The notes beneath the pieces were generated by a model. The model was given only the letters and a program-made list of their open reading frames with translations, was not told the origin of the DNA and made no database searches. Of a stretch of 64,000 bases of DNA, positions 10,762-22,099 are shown piece by piece; within the stretch, counting starts at the first letter, position 1; each line of letters begins with the position of its first letter. Position numbers and translations under genes: made by a program. Source of the stretch: Tamarix chinensis (lineage: Eukaryota > Streptophyta > Magnoliopsida > Caryophyllales > Tamaricaceae); the NCBI GenBank assembly GCA_030549775.1, contig CM060174.1, positions 5,833,391 to 5,897,390 of the forward strand, written 5' to 3'.

Positions 10762-10770
10762 CTATAAATA
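10762..10770 (+). promoter_or_regulatory. TATA box of L3
   Basis: CTATAAATA followed by CCCCC, conserved in L1, L2 and L6. It predicts transcription starting about 30 bp downstream, only about 1.07 kb into a 5.5-kb LTR. Confidence 0.65.
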
Positions 10771-11360
10771 CCCCCATAATTAGCCCTATTCGAGCTTGTG
10801 ATTTCTTAGCCTTAGCCGACCCACGTAACCCTAACTGCCGCCATTTTCGCCGCCTCTGGCCAACACCGTCGCCCGTTCTGGTCACCCAAATACTCCCTAC
10901 ACCACCCTTTAACTAACTGAATCACCCTCATCCCTTGATTTTTCTTGCACAAGTCGCCCCGGCTTTGCGAAGTTCCCTCCCCGATCAACCCTCTCTTCAA
11001 CCTCCACTGCCCTTCAAACCATCATTAGCCACCTCTTCCGCCACTGCCACTGCTCCTTTCACCTCCCAAATTATTCTGCAAACCCCCATCTACCTTCCCC
11101 TACCCTTCTTTTCCCCTTCCTCCCTCTCCTCCTCTCTTTCTCTTCTTCTTCCTCTTTCGACCACCGCTGCCGCCGTTGTGCGCCGCCACCTTTGGTTGCG
11201 CCACCACCTCCATTATGTCCCTCTCCTTCTAGGCAACCACAATCACCTCTACTCCCACCATCATTCTCCCTATTTTGTTCCCAGCCTTCAACTTTTCCCC
11301 TTTTCTTCACTTTTTCCGGCCGCCGCCGTGCACCACCGCCAGTGCCGCCTGTCACCACCA

Positions 11361-11369
11361 ACCTAAGGT
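11361..11369 (+). other. splice-donor-like site ending GC-rich leader, L3
   Basis: CCTAAG|GTTGAACCCTAAA; the boundary is after 11367. Matching sites are CTCAAG|GTGAAACCCTA in L1 (5269/5270), CCCAAG|GTGGAACCCTAAA in L2 (minus, 17311/17310) and CCCTAG|GTAGTTC in L6 (minus, 60046/60045). GC-rich sequence stops and AT-rich sequence starts just here in each. Confidence 0.5.
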
Positions 11370-11530
11370 TGAACCCTAAACCCCCTCAACCATTTTTCAC
11401 TATTTATTCAAGCCTTAGTCTATTCCATTTCATTTATTCTAAATAAATTATTATTATTATTATTATTATTTATTTTCTATTATTAATGTTATTATTATTA
11501 TTATTAATGTTTTTATTATTATTTCTATTG

Positions 11531-12263
11531 AGGGTCGAAGCTCTATTGTATTTTTATTTTAATTTTATTATTATTATTCTTATTATTGCTATTATCTTTA
11601 TTATTAATATTAATATGTTGTTGTTGTTGTTGTTGTTGTTATTATTATTATTATTATTTTCATTATTGGTATTATTATTCTATATAGGGCTGAAACCCTA
11701 TTGTGCCTATTTTGAATTGTAGTAGTGGTATTATAAATATCAAGTCTTATTATTATTAATATTATCATTATTTTTATCATTAGCATTTATTATTATTATT
11801 AGTGTTATTATTATTATTATTATTTAATAAGTTTATTATTATTCAATGTAGGGTCGAAACCTTACTTCATTTTATCTTCGATTATTATCATTATTACTAT
11901 TACCATTATGATTATTATTATTTTTACAATATTATTATGGTTTTTATCATTATTATTATTACTATTTCATTATTATTATTATTATTACTAAATTTTTTAT
12001 TTATTTTACTAATATTATTATTAGTATTATTTTGGTGAAGGGTCGAAGCTCTTATTCCACCTTTTATTTCAAATCATATTATTATTATTACTATTACTAT
12101 TTTTAGTATTAGTATTACCGTTATGATTATTATTATTTTTCAATATTATTATGGTTTTCATCATTTATATTATTTCTATTATTATTATTATTATTATTAT
12201 TTGTGTTATTGTTATTATCATTATTATTATTTTGGTAAAGGGGTCGAAGCCCTTATTTCACTT
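11531..12263 (+). repeat. five spaced hairpins within trinucleotide tract, L3
   Basis: AGGGTCGAAGCTCT-type hairpins occur at 11531, 11685, 11848, 12034 and 12234, separated by ATT/TTA runs. Good examples are TAGGGCTGAAACCCTA and AAGGGGTCGAAGCCCTT. The spacing grows from 154 to 200 bp. Confidence 0.75.
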
Positions 12264-12549
12264 TGTTTTTGAGTTATGCCCTTTTTATTATTATTGTTAT
12301 TATTATCATTGTTATTATTATTTTGGTATCATTATTATTATTATTAGGGTAAAGTCTTTAATCTTATATTATCAACTTTTATGAGATTACTATTAATTCT
12401 TATATTTTTAGCTAAATTTAGTAATTAGTTAATGTCATTTTTACTATTAATTTTTTATTATTTTATCAAAAACCTAGTATTAGAATAAGTTAGTAAATAA
12501 CAGTATTTTTAGTAGGAGGGAATCTAATTTTAGCTTTTTCCTCATATAG

Positions 12550-12611
12550 GTGAGACCAGTCAAAGCCCTAAGGAGGCGTAGGAGCGTGCTCCAAGACCGA
12601 TGTCGTTTTAG
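12550..12611 (+). other. 62-bp exon-like block, L3
   Basis: It is preceded by GCTTTTTCCTCATATAG and followed by GTAAGTGTG. It contains GAGACCAGTCAAAGCCC, the perfect palindrome GGAGCGTGCTCC and ends GTCGTTTTAG. Length is identical in L1, L2 and L6, while the sequence on both sides is not alignable at that precision. 62 is not a multiple of three, so a simple coding exon is unlikely. Confidence 0.65.
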
Positions 12612-13007
12612 GTAAGTGTGTTACTAATGCCTTATGTGTGTTGATGTACATTATATGCTTTGTATGCTATTCATCCTATGTTTATCATTATGATCATCTC
12701 GTATGTGGTATGACATGGAGTTGAAGCATATTCTTGTGTTGTTATATGGCATTTGTATTATGTATATGTGATGAAATATTGTGGTATGTAGTGATTGGTT
12801 TGTGACCCTTTAGACATGCATGTGAGGATGTATAAAGTGGTATTGTGTGGGAAAAAAGGTTGAAAATAGAAAATGGGAAAGAAGTTGACCAAGAGGAGTA
12901 AGTTGACAAAAGAGGAGTAAGTTGACCAAGGGATATGAGTTGACCTAAGTATTTTAATGATCCATGAGTGGAAGAATAAAATGGGGATTTTAAATAAAAT
13001 AAAAGAG

Positions 13008-13260
13008 TGGGAGAATCTATGATTGTGTATAGGAGAGTCTAATTTATGGGTTTGTATAGGAGAATCTAATTTATGGTTTTGTGTGAGAGAATTTAATCTA
13101 AGGTTTTGTATGGGAGAATCTACTTTGTAGTTTCATATAGGAAGATCTAATCTATGGTTTTGTATGAAGAATTTAATCTATGGTGTAACATAGGAGAATC
13201 TAATATATGGTGTAACATAGGAGAATCTAATCTATAGTTTGTATGGATTGAATTTAGGAT
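13008..13260 (+). repeat. 27-bp minisatellite in L3
   Basis: About nine units of 26-27 bp built on GAGAATCTAATTTATGG plus TTTTGTATGG. It sits where L1 has a 28-bp array of different sequence. Looser TAGGGTTTTGCATGG repeats follow to about 13510. Confidence 0.85.
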
Positions 13261-14146
13261 TTTGTATGGAGAAACCTTGGGTTTTGTGTGGATTGAATTT
13301 AGGGTTTTGTATGAAGGAATCTTGGGTTTTGCATGAAAGACTTTAGGGTTTTGTACGGATGGAATTAGGGTTTTGCATGGCAGTTTCTATGGTGTTGTAT
13401 GGATTGAATCTAGGGTTTGGTGTGAATGAATCTAGGGTTTTGCATGGGTGGATCTAGGGTTTTCATGATTGAATCTAGGGTTTCACGTGGGATTTTAGGG
13501 TTTCGCATGAAAAATTCGAATAGTTGCATGGGATGTGCAAAGTCTGCATGGGCATGAAATTTACGTATAGAAAGTTGATTTGGGATGTGAAGAAGGTAAT
13601 ATAAGTGTTGTTTGGGTGTTTAAACACTCTGGATGAAAAATAGTACATGGAGTAATATAAGGGTACGTAGGAGACCGAGCTAAGGTTTGTGTGGACAATT
13701 AGGGTTTGGTGTGGCTACTTAGGGTTTTTGTGGTATCGTGTGTATTTGGTGATTAAAGTGTAATTATGAGGGTGGAATTTATGAGTTGTGATGTGTGGAG
13801 TATTAAAATGATTTTGGGTTGTGTAAGGTGGAGTAGGATGGGCCACGTAGGCCTAAATGAGAGTTTATGGGGAAAAACCCTAGAGTAAGGAAATAAGTGG
13901 ACCTGGAGGTGTGTAGTAGTAGGCCATGACCCACATATTTTGGTGTTGGAGTTCTAGTGTGAGTTTAAGTATAGAGGAGGGGTTGTTGGACAAGATAGGA
14001 GGTGCAGTGTTATAATGATGTGGTCTGAGTCAGTTAGAGGATAAGTGTAGGGGTAGTGATTTATGCATGTCTAGGGGAAAAAACTTATGAATAAGATACT
14101 TAAAACATTAATCATTTAAAGTGGAAGATTGTTGAGCCGGGCCCAG

Positions 14147-14490
14147 ACCGGTCCATTGGCGAATAATAGTGGTTAGGACATAATGTCCTATGTGTAACCG
14201 GTCCACCGGTAATAATAGTGGTCAGGCTTTATACCTGTGTGTTTCCGGTCCACCGGCTATAATGGTGGGGGATTCTGTGCTCAACAAAACCGAACATATT
14301 TGTGCTAAGACATGGGAAATACACTGAGTACTTACAATAGAACACCGTGCGAGAAGGGGCAATACCGGTCCACCGACGAATAATAGTGGTCAGGAGCTTT
14401 ATGCCCTGTGTGTTTCCGGTCCACCGGCTATAATAGTGGTCGGGAGCTTTATGTCCTGTGTGTTTTCGGTCCACCGGATATAATAGTGGG
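14147..14490 (+). repeat. CCGGTCCACCGG repeat cluster in L3 (3+3)
   Basis: Six units (about 14147, 14198, 14246, 14363, 14417, 14467) each have CCGGTCCACCGG or a close variant followed by TATAATAGTGG or GAATAATAGTGG. They form two triplets separated by GATTCTGTGCTCAACAAA and GAACACCGTGCGAGAA. Confidence 0.9.
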
Positions 14491-15097
14491 GTTCCCGTAC
14501 TCCTATGAGTTTGATAAAAAGTATGGTGTGAAATGAGTTCTAATCAGAGATTAATTAAATAATTAATCCGGACTATAAATGGGCATTTATGTATCTTTCC
14601 CGAATGATTGTATGATATTATATTATCATGATGGATTATGCTCTTTTATTTCTTTTACATTGATTGTATGATTTTGTGTGTTATCCTTAGTACACGGTTA
14701 CCTTACTCGGTACGTAGCGTACTGATGACCCTTTTCATAGATACTGCTCATTTCCACGGGTAGTAAGCCCTTCTAACTTTGTGTAGGTGGGTGAGATATC
14801 AGGCGGAGCCGAGTGTTGAGTTTGTGTTTGGCTTGATGATCGAGAGTGACGTGGCCGGATTTTCTCTCCATGATATTTTATTTTTTTATAATATTTCTTT
14901 CTTGTATTGGATTTTCCTTAATTAAATATTAATTTTTGTAGAGATTATTCCCTCCGAGGAATTTTGATTTTGCACTCTGATTTCAATCTTATTATTGATT
15001 ATAAACATTTCTGCGTACTCTGATTTATATAGTATGATCTTTTAATTCTTTTTATGAACTCTCAATTTAAATTTTAAGATAATATTTTTAGCCTTAG

Positions 15098-15143
15098 CAC
15101 TTGATACTGTAACGGTCGGAGTGAACCGGTCTGGTATTAAGTG
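15098..15143 (+). other. terminal LTR hairpin, L3
   Basis: CACTTGATAC pairs with GTATTAAGTG. Relative to L1 (CACTTGGTAC / GTACTAAGTG) a G-C pair has become A-T, changed on both sides. Confidence 0.7.
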
Positions 15144-16549
15144 TGGCGGTAACATCCCCAGAATTTACGGGTTTTAATTTAAGTGCTTCCTTTTTAAAAA
15201 AAAATAGTGAATTTTGGGGTGTTATAAGTACTTAATGTCTTTTATGTGTCTTAGCAAACTCAGGGTTGGTTTATTGAGCTTGGATTTCGCTATTATTATA
15301 GCCGGTGGATCGGTCACACATAGGACGAAATGCCCTAACCACTATTTCTTATCGGTGGATCGGTTGGACCCGACTCAATAATCTTCCACTTTACATGATT
15401 AATGTTTTATGATATCTTATTCAGAGGCTTCACCCTAGACATGCATGACTAAATCCCTCTACGCTTATCCTATAAAGGTCCCAATTCATATCATCATACT
15501 CCTGAACCTCCTAAATTGCCCCAACATCATTTCCTCCATATCCTATATCACCCTAGAAGTCCAACTCTTAAGCATATGGGTCAAGGCCCACTATCTTACT
15601 CTTCCAAGTCCACTCAACACCTCACTCTAGGGTTTTATTCTGAAACCCTAATTTAGTTCTAAATGGCCCATCCTACTCCACCTCACACAACCCCAAATCA
15701 TTTTAACACTCCACACAACACAACCCATAGATTTTACCCTCATCATCACACTTTAATCCCCAAGTACACGTGTGTCCACGAAACCCTAAGTAGCCATGCC
15801 AAACCCTAGCTGGCTACTTCAAACCCTAGCTCGGTCTCCTATGTACCCTTATATTGTCCCACGTAATATTTTTCATACAAAGTGTTCAAACACCCAAATA
15901 AAACTTCCATCACCTTCCTCACACCCCAAATCAACTTTCCATACGTAAATTCCACCCCCATGTAGATCTTAACCTTCCCACGCAAACCTTCGAACTTTTT
16001 CATACAAACCCTAGATCTCCCACGTGAAACCCTAGATTCACTCGTGCAAACCCTAGATTCTTCCCTACGTACTTAGATTCTCCCATGCAAACCCTCGATC
16101 CATGCATACAAAACCCTAGATTCCTCCATACAAAACCCTAGACTCTCCCATACAAAACCCTAGGTTCTTCCACTCTTTTATTTTATTTAAAATCTCTGTT
16201 TTATTCATCCACTCATTAACCATTAAAATATTTAGGTCAACTCACATTCCTTGGTCAACTTATTTTCCTTTGGTTAACTTACTTCTCCAATTTCCTTTTT
16301 CATCCTTTCCATCGCACAATACCACATTAAACATCCTCACATACATATCTTAAAGGGTCACAACACGTTACCTCACATTTTACCATATATATATACTACA
16401 CATGCCATGTGAAAACATATAAGCATATCTCAACTCCAAGCCATAATACACATGAAATAATTATAACAATAAGTATAAGATACAATACACATCAAGATGC
16501 ATGGCATACAAGGCACATAACACACCTAAGGCCTTAGTTACACCCTTAC

Positions 16550-16611
16550 CTAAAACGATATCGATCTTGGAGCACGCTCCTACGCCTCCTTAGGGCTTTG
16601 ACTGGTCTCAT
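16550..16611 (-). other. 62-bp exon-like block, L2
   Basis: On the minus strand it is preceded by TTTTTTCTCTTATAG and followed by GTAAGGGTG. It has GAGACCAGTCAAAGCCC and GGAGCGTGCTCC, and is again 62 bp. Confidence 0.65.
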
Positions 16612-16809
16612 CTATAAGAGAAAAAACTAAAGATTATGTTCCCTCCTACTAAAAATACCATTAATTCCTTATTTGTGCTAAGATTAGGGTTTTGGATAAA
16701 ATAATAATATAATAGTAATAACACTAACTAATTACTAATTTTGCTAAAGGTATAAGTAATAATAGTCATAGTATAAAAGATAATAATATAAGATGTGAAG
16801 ATTTTACCC

Positions 16810-16843
<34 letters not shown>

Positions 16844-17109
16844 GATAATAATAATACTAATAATAATAATGATATGGTTCGAAATAAATAGTGGAAAAAG
16901 GGCTTCGACCCTTCACCAAAATAATACTAATAATAATACTATTAACATTAATAATAAAAATAGTAATAATAATAATAAAACATTAATATTAATTACAAAA
17001 TAATAGTAATAATAATGATAATAATACTAATAATAGTATAAATCGAAAATAAATCAAAGTAGGGTTTTGACCCTACTTTGAAATAATAATAACACTATTA
17101 ATAATAATG

Positions 17110-17142
<33 letters not shown>

Positions 17143-17903
17143 TCGAAATAAAAACAGAATAAGGCTTCGGCCCTCAATAACAATAATAATAATAACATTA
17201 GAAATAATACTAATAATAATAATAATAATAATATACTCAAAATAATGGAAATAAAATAAATAAAGCTTGTATAAATAGGGTAAAAGGGTTGAGAGGGTTT
17301 AGGGTTCCACCTTGGGTTGGTGGTGATAAGAGGCACCGACAGTGGTGCACGGTGGCGGCAGCGGTGGCCGAAAAAAGAGAAGAAAAGATGAAAAGTCAAA
17401 TGCTGGGAAAAGGAGAGGAAGAATGAGGGTGGGAGTAGGGGTGTTTATGGTTTCCTAAATGGAGAGGAGTAGAATGAGGGTGGTGGCGCACGACGGTGGT
17501 AGTGGTGGCTGAAAGTGGAAGAAGGAGAGAAAGAGAGGAGGAGAGGGAGAAAGAGAAAAAGAAGAGTAGGAGATGTAGAGGAGGGTCTGCAGGTGTTTTT
17601 GGGAGGTGTAAGGGGTAGTGGTAGCGGCGGAAGTGGTGGCTAAAGGTGGTGCAAAGGGTGGCGGATGTAGAAGGAAGGGTTGATCAAGAAGGTTGCTTTG
17701 CACAATCGGGGTGGCTTGTGCAGGAAAAATTGAAGAAGAAGGGTGGTGTAGTTAGTTAGAGGGCGGTGCAGGGAGTACTTAGGTGGGCAGAGTGGGCGGC
17801 GGCGTTGGCTGACGGCAGCAGAATGGGTATCTGATTGGGCGGCAGTGCAAGAGGGGGTTTTTTGGGTTGGAAACAAAAGCTCGACCCATGCTAATTACGG
17901 GGG

Positions 17904-17912
17904 TATTTATAG
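17904..17912 (-). promoter_or_regulatory. TATA box of L2
   Basis: Minus strand CTATAAATACCCC, matching L1, L3 and L6 in sequence and position. Confidence 0.6.
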
Positions 17913-18754
17913 GGCCAATGGAGTGGATGAAGTCAGAGGGGAGGTAGAAGAATAGGGTAGGTGGGTGAGGTGCACCGGTCGATGCCGGTAGGCCGACTCA
18001 CGATCAATCATGGCAGGGGAGGTGATTGGCCAGGAAAAAGGGTTGTGTGCGAGAAGGAAGGGTTGGTTGGTTGGGTCAACGTGGGTGGCAAGTTAGGGGA
18101 AGGAGAGAGAAGAGAAACGGCTGATCAGTGGCATGATCGGTGGCGAAAAACCAGGCGCGGGTGAGGGGAGGAGTTGTAGGTCGACAAAAAAGGAAGGAGG
18201 GAATAAGAAGAAGAGAATAAGGGCGTGTGGACCGGCGGTCCAGGAAAGAAAAGAAGAAAAAGAAAAGAAGGAAGAGCCAACCGGGCGGTTGGGGAAATAA
18301 AACGAGGTGAAATGCGGCGTGCTGGGCTAGGCCGCGCCAAAGGAGAAGATAACGGAAGGAGGGCGACGGGCCGCTGGGCTAGCCCAAGTCGGGGGAAAGG
18401 AGGAAGAAAAAGAAAAGAAGAAGGAAAAAGGAAGAAAAGAAAGAAAGAAAAAAGGAAAAAAGGAAAAAAGATAAAATAGGTGGATTGGGTTATTTAGATT
18501 ATTTTAGTAATTTGGGATATTTAAAATTAATAATATTTAAATAAAACAATTTAGGGTTTTTGAAATGTTTTTCCTAAATTCGATTTTAATGAGCAAATTA
18601 CCCAAGTTTTTCCTAATTAAAATTTTATTATTTTCCTATTTATTTGCCCTAATTAATTCTATTTTATTTTAATAAAAATAATGTATTTACTTAATTTCCA
18701 AAATAAATCTTTAATTAGCTAAAATTCTTTAAATTAGGGTTTGGGGGCATTTCA

Positions 18755-19340
18755 CCCATATTCCCCAATCACAACACTTACCCATACACATAGTAGTCAT
18801 CCTTTTCTTGTCATTTTTGTAAAGTTTTAAATCATAACCATTAAACACAACATAGTTATCTAGAAAATTATTAAACTTCTCTTTTGTGGGAAATTTCAAT
18901 CCAACCTCAAAATAATCATCATTAGATTTACCATTCTCGCTATGAATATGATAATCTTCCATATTTGATTCTTAATGAATTGCATAATTTCCAAGACTTT
19001 AAGTGTTTTCAGAGTCATTGTATTCATAGATGTAACCCAACACCTCCCATTTACCTTCATTATCATTTTGTATTACTACCTCTTGCTCTTCGCTTTCATT
19101 ACCTTGTACTTGTTCATCTATATCCCTATAATGAATTGCATAATTTCCAAGACTTTAAGAGTTGTCAGAGTCATTGTATTCATAGATGTAACCCAACACC
19201 TCCCATTTACCTTCATTATCATTTTGTATTACTACCTCTTGCTCTTCGCTTTCATTACCTTGTACTTGTTCATCTATATCCTTATATAACATTGAATTGA
19301 CTAATCTAATCATACCCAAACACACCAACAATGAAAACAT
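18755..19340 (-). pseudogene. MULE (MuDR-type) transposase, N-terminal part
   Basis: On the minus strand one frame holds an acidic region (DIDEQVQGNESEEQEVV, duplicated) followed by YFEVGLKFPTKEKFNNFLDN, FNGYDLKLYKNDKKRMTTMC and CCDWGIW. This is the MuDR transposase DNA-binding domain, with its KNDKKR motif and paired cysteines. The frame is cut at W by solo LTR L2 and resumes at 8832 with SWV. In-frame stops lie in each acidic repeat. The protein would bind the terminal inverted repeats and mobilise a Mutator-like element. No terminal inverted repeat was recognised nearby. Confidence 0.85.
18973..19284. repeat. 156-bp tandem duplication in MULE acidic region
   Basis: Two near-identical 156-bp units (18973-19128, 19129-19284) differ by only a few bases. 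The period is 52 codons, so the duplication keeps the frame of the transposase. Confidence 0.95.
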
Positions 19341-19665
19341 AATGCATATATAGTGTTAGTAGGGCAGATTGTAGTATCCAGCAACATCGATATCAATTAT
19401 AGGTTAGGAAGAAAAAAATACTAGCAAACAGGACCATACTATATTTAACTCCACAATCGAAGTGTAACCACAATAAGTATACTGCTCATAATAAAATGCA
19501 AATATTTCCATCAAGTCCGAAAGGAGCTAACACCTTGTTTTCTATGTTGTAGGGAATTAATTTGTGATATACAACTTGCAAATAAGTTGCATTACATATA
19601 CCTCATATGTATGAACCTAGAATAAATAAATCAAAGCAAAAAAAAGCTACATTTCATGAGCATCG
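19341..19665. other. MULE upstream region, nothing recognised
   Basis: AT-rich sequence between the MULE N-terminus and a Tat-like LTR start. It may contain the MULE promoter and terminal repeat, but none could be identified. Confidence 0.5.
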
Positions 19666-22099
19666 TGATAGGTGTATATTTTATGTTATAATTTGACATA
19701 TATTGACCTAGCTTTCTCTATTTTTATGACAATTTCACCCTTTTCCTTGAGTTTTCTATGTTAAGCTAGTTTTGTAGGAACAGATGAAATTGAGATAATT
19801 TGGACAGGAAACTAAGGAAATGGAGCACAATATTTGGGCAGATAACCAAGGAAATGGAGCACAAAATGAGAAGCAAAACTTAGAGTAGTAGGAATTTGGA
19901 CACACCATCTCGAAAGACCTTAAAATAGAAGTCATGTGTAAAAAAATCAAGACAAAGCAATGAAGGAGCAAGAAATATGGGTTCCCTATATTTATGGAAA
20001 TACAATCCATATTTCTTGGTTTCCCCTCCTACATTTTTTATTAATTCATCTCATGTGCATATCTTTAAGGGGGGAATACGAGTGCTCTGTATTTACTAAT
20101 ATGAATCATATTTTTTTAAAAATTTTGGATATGTTTCATACGGACTCCTGTCTATATACACGACATATATTAGATCAATTGAGGGCATGGAGAGAACTAC
20201 CATCAAATTTTCAACTTTATTTTCATCATTTTTAATCCATAAGGGCTCTTGTGTTATATTTAGCTAGTTTTTTTGCATTATAATCGAAGTATTGAAGATC
20301 ATTCGATGCTTGTGTTACTGTAGTATCATAAGCTCATCCTTTACTTTATTTTTTTAAATATTTTTTTACTTTTAATTCATTTAATGCAATTCTCATTATT
20401 TGTTTATGTAATCCCCCAAAAATTTCGAAAACCTATATTTTAATAAATAACTTTATTTGAAATAAAATTTGCTTGTAAAATTATTTATTTTAATTATTTT
20501 ATGGATTTTAGAGTATATAAATTTGGATAAGATTATTTAATAAATTAAAAAAAATATTTTGCTATTTATCATATTATTTTATTTAAATAATTTTCCAAAA
20601 CTAATATTTTACCAACTTTATCCTTTTTAAACTAAAATATTATATTATAATAAATTAAATTATTGAATTAAATAATTTACCAAGAATATTATATTTTACG
20701 ATTTTATAAATTAAATTAAATTATTTTTCCTATTTTTCCATTCCTTTTTTTTTCCTTTTTCCCTTTCTTCTTTTCTTTTTTCTTTTTTTTTCTCTTCCTC
20801 CCTCGGGCTGCCTCGCCAGGCCAGCCTTCTCCCCGCGCATTGGGCCTTCGGCCCGCCTCCCCCTTCTCTCCCTCGTGTGCCGCCCAGCACGCCAGCCCGC
20901 CCTCCTTTCTTTTCCCCCTAGACCGGCCGGCTCCCTTCTTTTTCTGCGCCGGTCCAGCTGCCCTGTCCCTTTCTTCTTCTCCTTTCTTCCTCCTCCCACG
21001 CCCGACTCTTCTGCCATTGTCAAGCGCCTACTGCCACCCTGCACCTGCCGCCACCACCTGCTCCCTCTCCCTCTCTCTTTTCCCCCGTCATTTTCCTTCC
21101 CATTTCGAGCCAAACCGGCCCTTGGACCACACCCCGCGTGCCCCGGTTCTTCCCTTCTTCTTCCCTCTTTTCCCCTGCCACCCGACCAGCCCTGCCATCA
21201 TCTGCAGCACCGATTGCCAACCCCTGCCCCTCTCTTCTCCCCCCTTCCTTTTCTTCACCACCCCAGCTCCCTTCTGCCCCACTTTCGAGCCTTTTCCCCT
21301 TCCCCGAGCTCTCTCCTCTCTCCTTCCTTCTTCCCCATTTTTCTTCCTCGTTATTGATCACCGCCACCCGCCGCCGCTCGAACCACCAAGCCCAACCCCT
21401 GCGCCACCTTCTGCCACCATCTACTACCACCCTGCACCACCATGCCACCCCTCGAGCCCTACACTTCCTCCCTTCTCCTCCTTTTCCTTTTTCTTCCCAG
21501 CTTTTCCCCCTTACCGCCGAGCCACCTGCAACCGCCGCTTCCGCCGCCGTCCGGCCACCTCTGCCGCCACCCAACCCACCGTTCGACACCCTGCAACCCC
21601 CTCTACAACCGCCATCCATTAGTTGGCCGAAAACAGCCCTTGAACCCCTCCATTTTTCCCTCTCCTTTTCCTTCCTTCACAACCCCTTTCCCTCGACCCT
21701 CCTCGGCAGCCAACTTCGCCGCCTTGCCGCCGCCGTCTCCGCCGCCCTATGCCGCCCGTGAAACCACCCTTAGCCTCCACCTACACCCCCTCTTCACTTC
21801 TGTACCATTCCCTTGCCTTAGAACCTCCCCCAACCACCTTCTTTTCTAACCTAAATACCCTAACCCAAAAATAATAGATTTTGCTTCCTTCACCCCCCTT
21901 TGAACCCTTCCACCCCTTATTTTTGCATGAGACTCACGCTGCTCATGCAGCGTGAGCTCCCCCTTGATTTTGGAAATCATTTAGCTAATTTTTAAGGTAT
22001 AATAGTATTTTATGTTAAGTGTTTTACTAATTGAATTTTATAAAGTTTTATCCTTTTTAACTTCTTATTTCTAACAATAATGATGGATATTATTTTTAG

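Larger units (their letters stand above)
9717..15226 (+). mobile_element. long LTR copy L3 (complete solo LTR, nested in L2)
   Basis: It begins TGAAATGCCCCGAAAATCC and ends TTTTGGGGTGTTATA (the expected terminal CA is now TA). It is flanked by the perfect 5-bp duplication AGTAC (9712-9716 and 15227-15231). Length is 5510 bp with no protein-coding domain, so it is a solo LTR left by recombination. Order inside: AT-rich start, dyad at 10346, TATA at 10762, GC-rich leader to 11367, trinucleotide tract with five hairpins, 62-bp block at 12550, 27-bp minisatellite, two triplets of CCGG repeats, GTAC-arm hairpin, acceptor-like site at 14786, terminal hairpin. Termini resemble Tekay/Del-type gypsy LTRs, which is an inference. 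Confidence 0.92.
15232..18754 (-). mobile_element. long LTR copy L2, 5' part (continuation beyond L3)
   Basis: The sequence resumes the L2 copy broken at 9716. On the plus strand it ends GGGGGCATTTCA, the reverse complement of the LTR start TGAAATGCCCC, followed by CCCAT. Against TCCAT before 8833 this gives a 5-bp target duplication with one mismatch. Together the halves make 4407 bp. It carries the TATA box, donor-like site, 62-bp block and a 22-bp minisatellite (units of CCCTAGATTC plus TCCCATACAAAA, about 16020-16175). L2 was inserted into the MULE transposase gene. Confidence 0.9.

Noticed and set aside
18965..19300. Plus-strand repeat-peptide frames of 104-111 codons
   Set aside because: They are antisense to the duplicated acidic region of the MULE transposase, which has clear family motifs on the minus strand.
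20840..21849. Long overlapping Pro/Ser-rich frames (up to 260 codons) on both strands
   Set aside because: They lie in the CT-rich leader of solo LTR L4, are open on both strands because of base composition, and show no domain.
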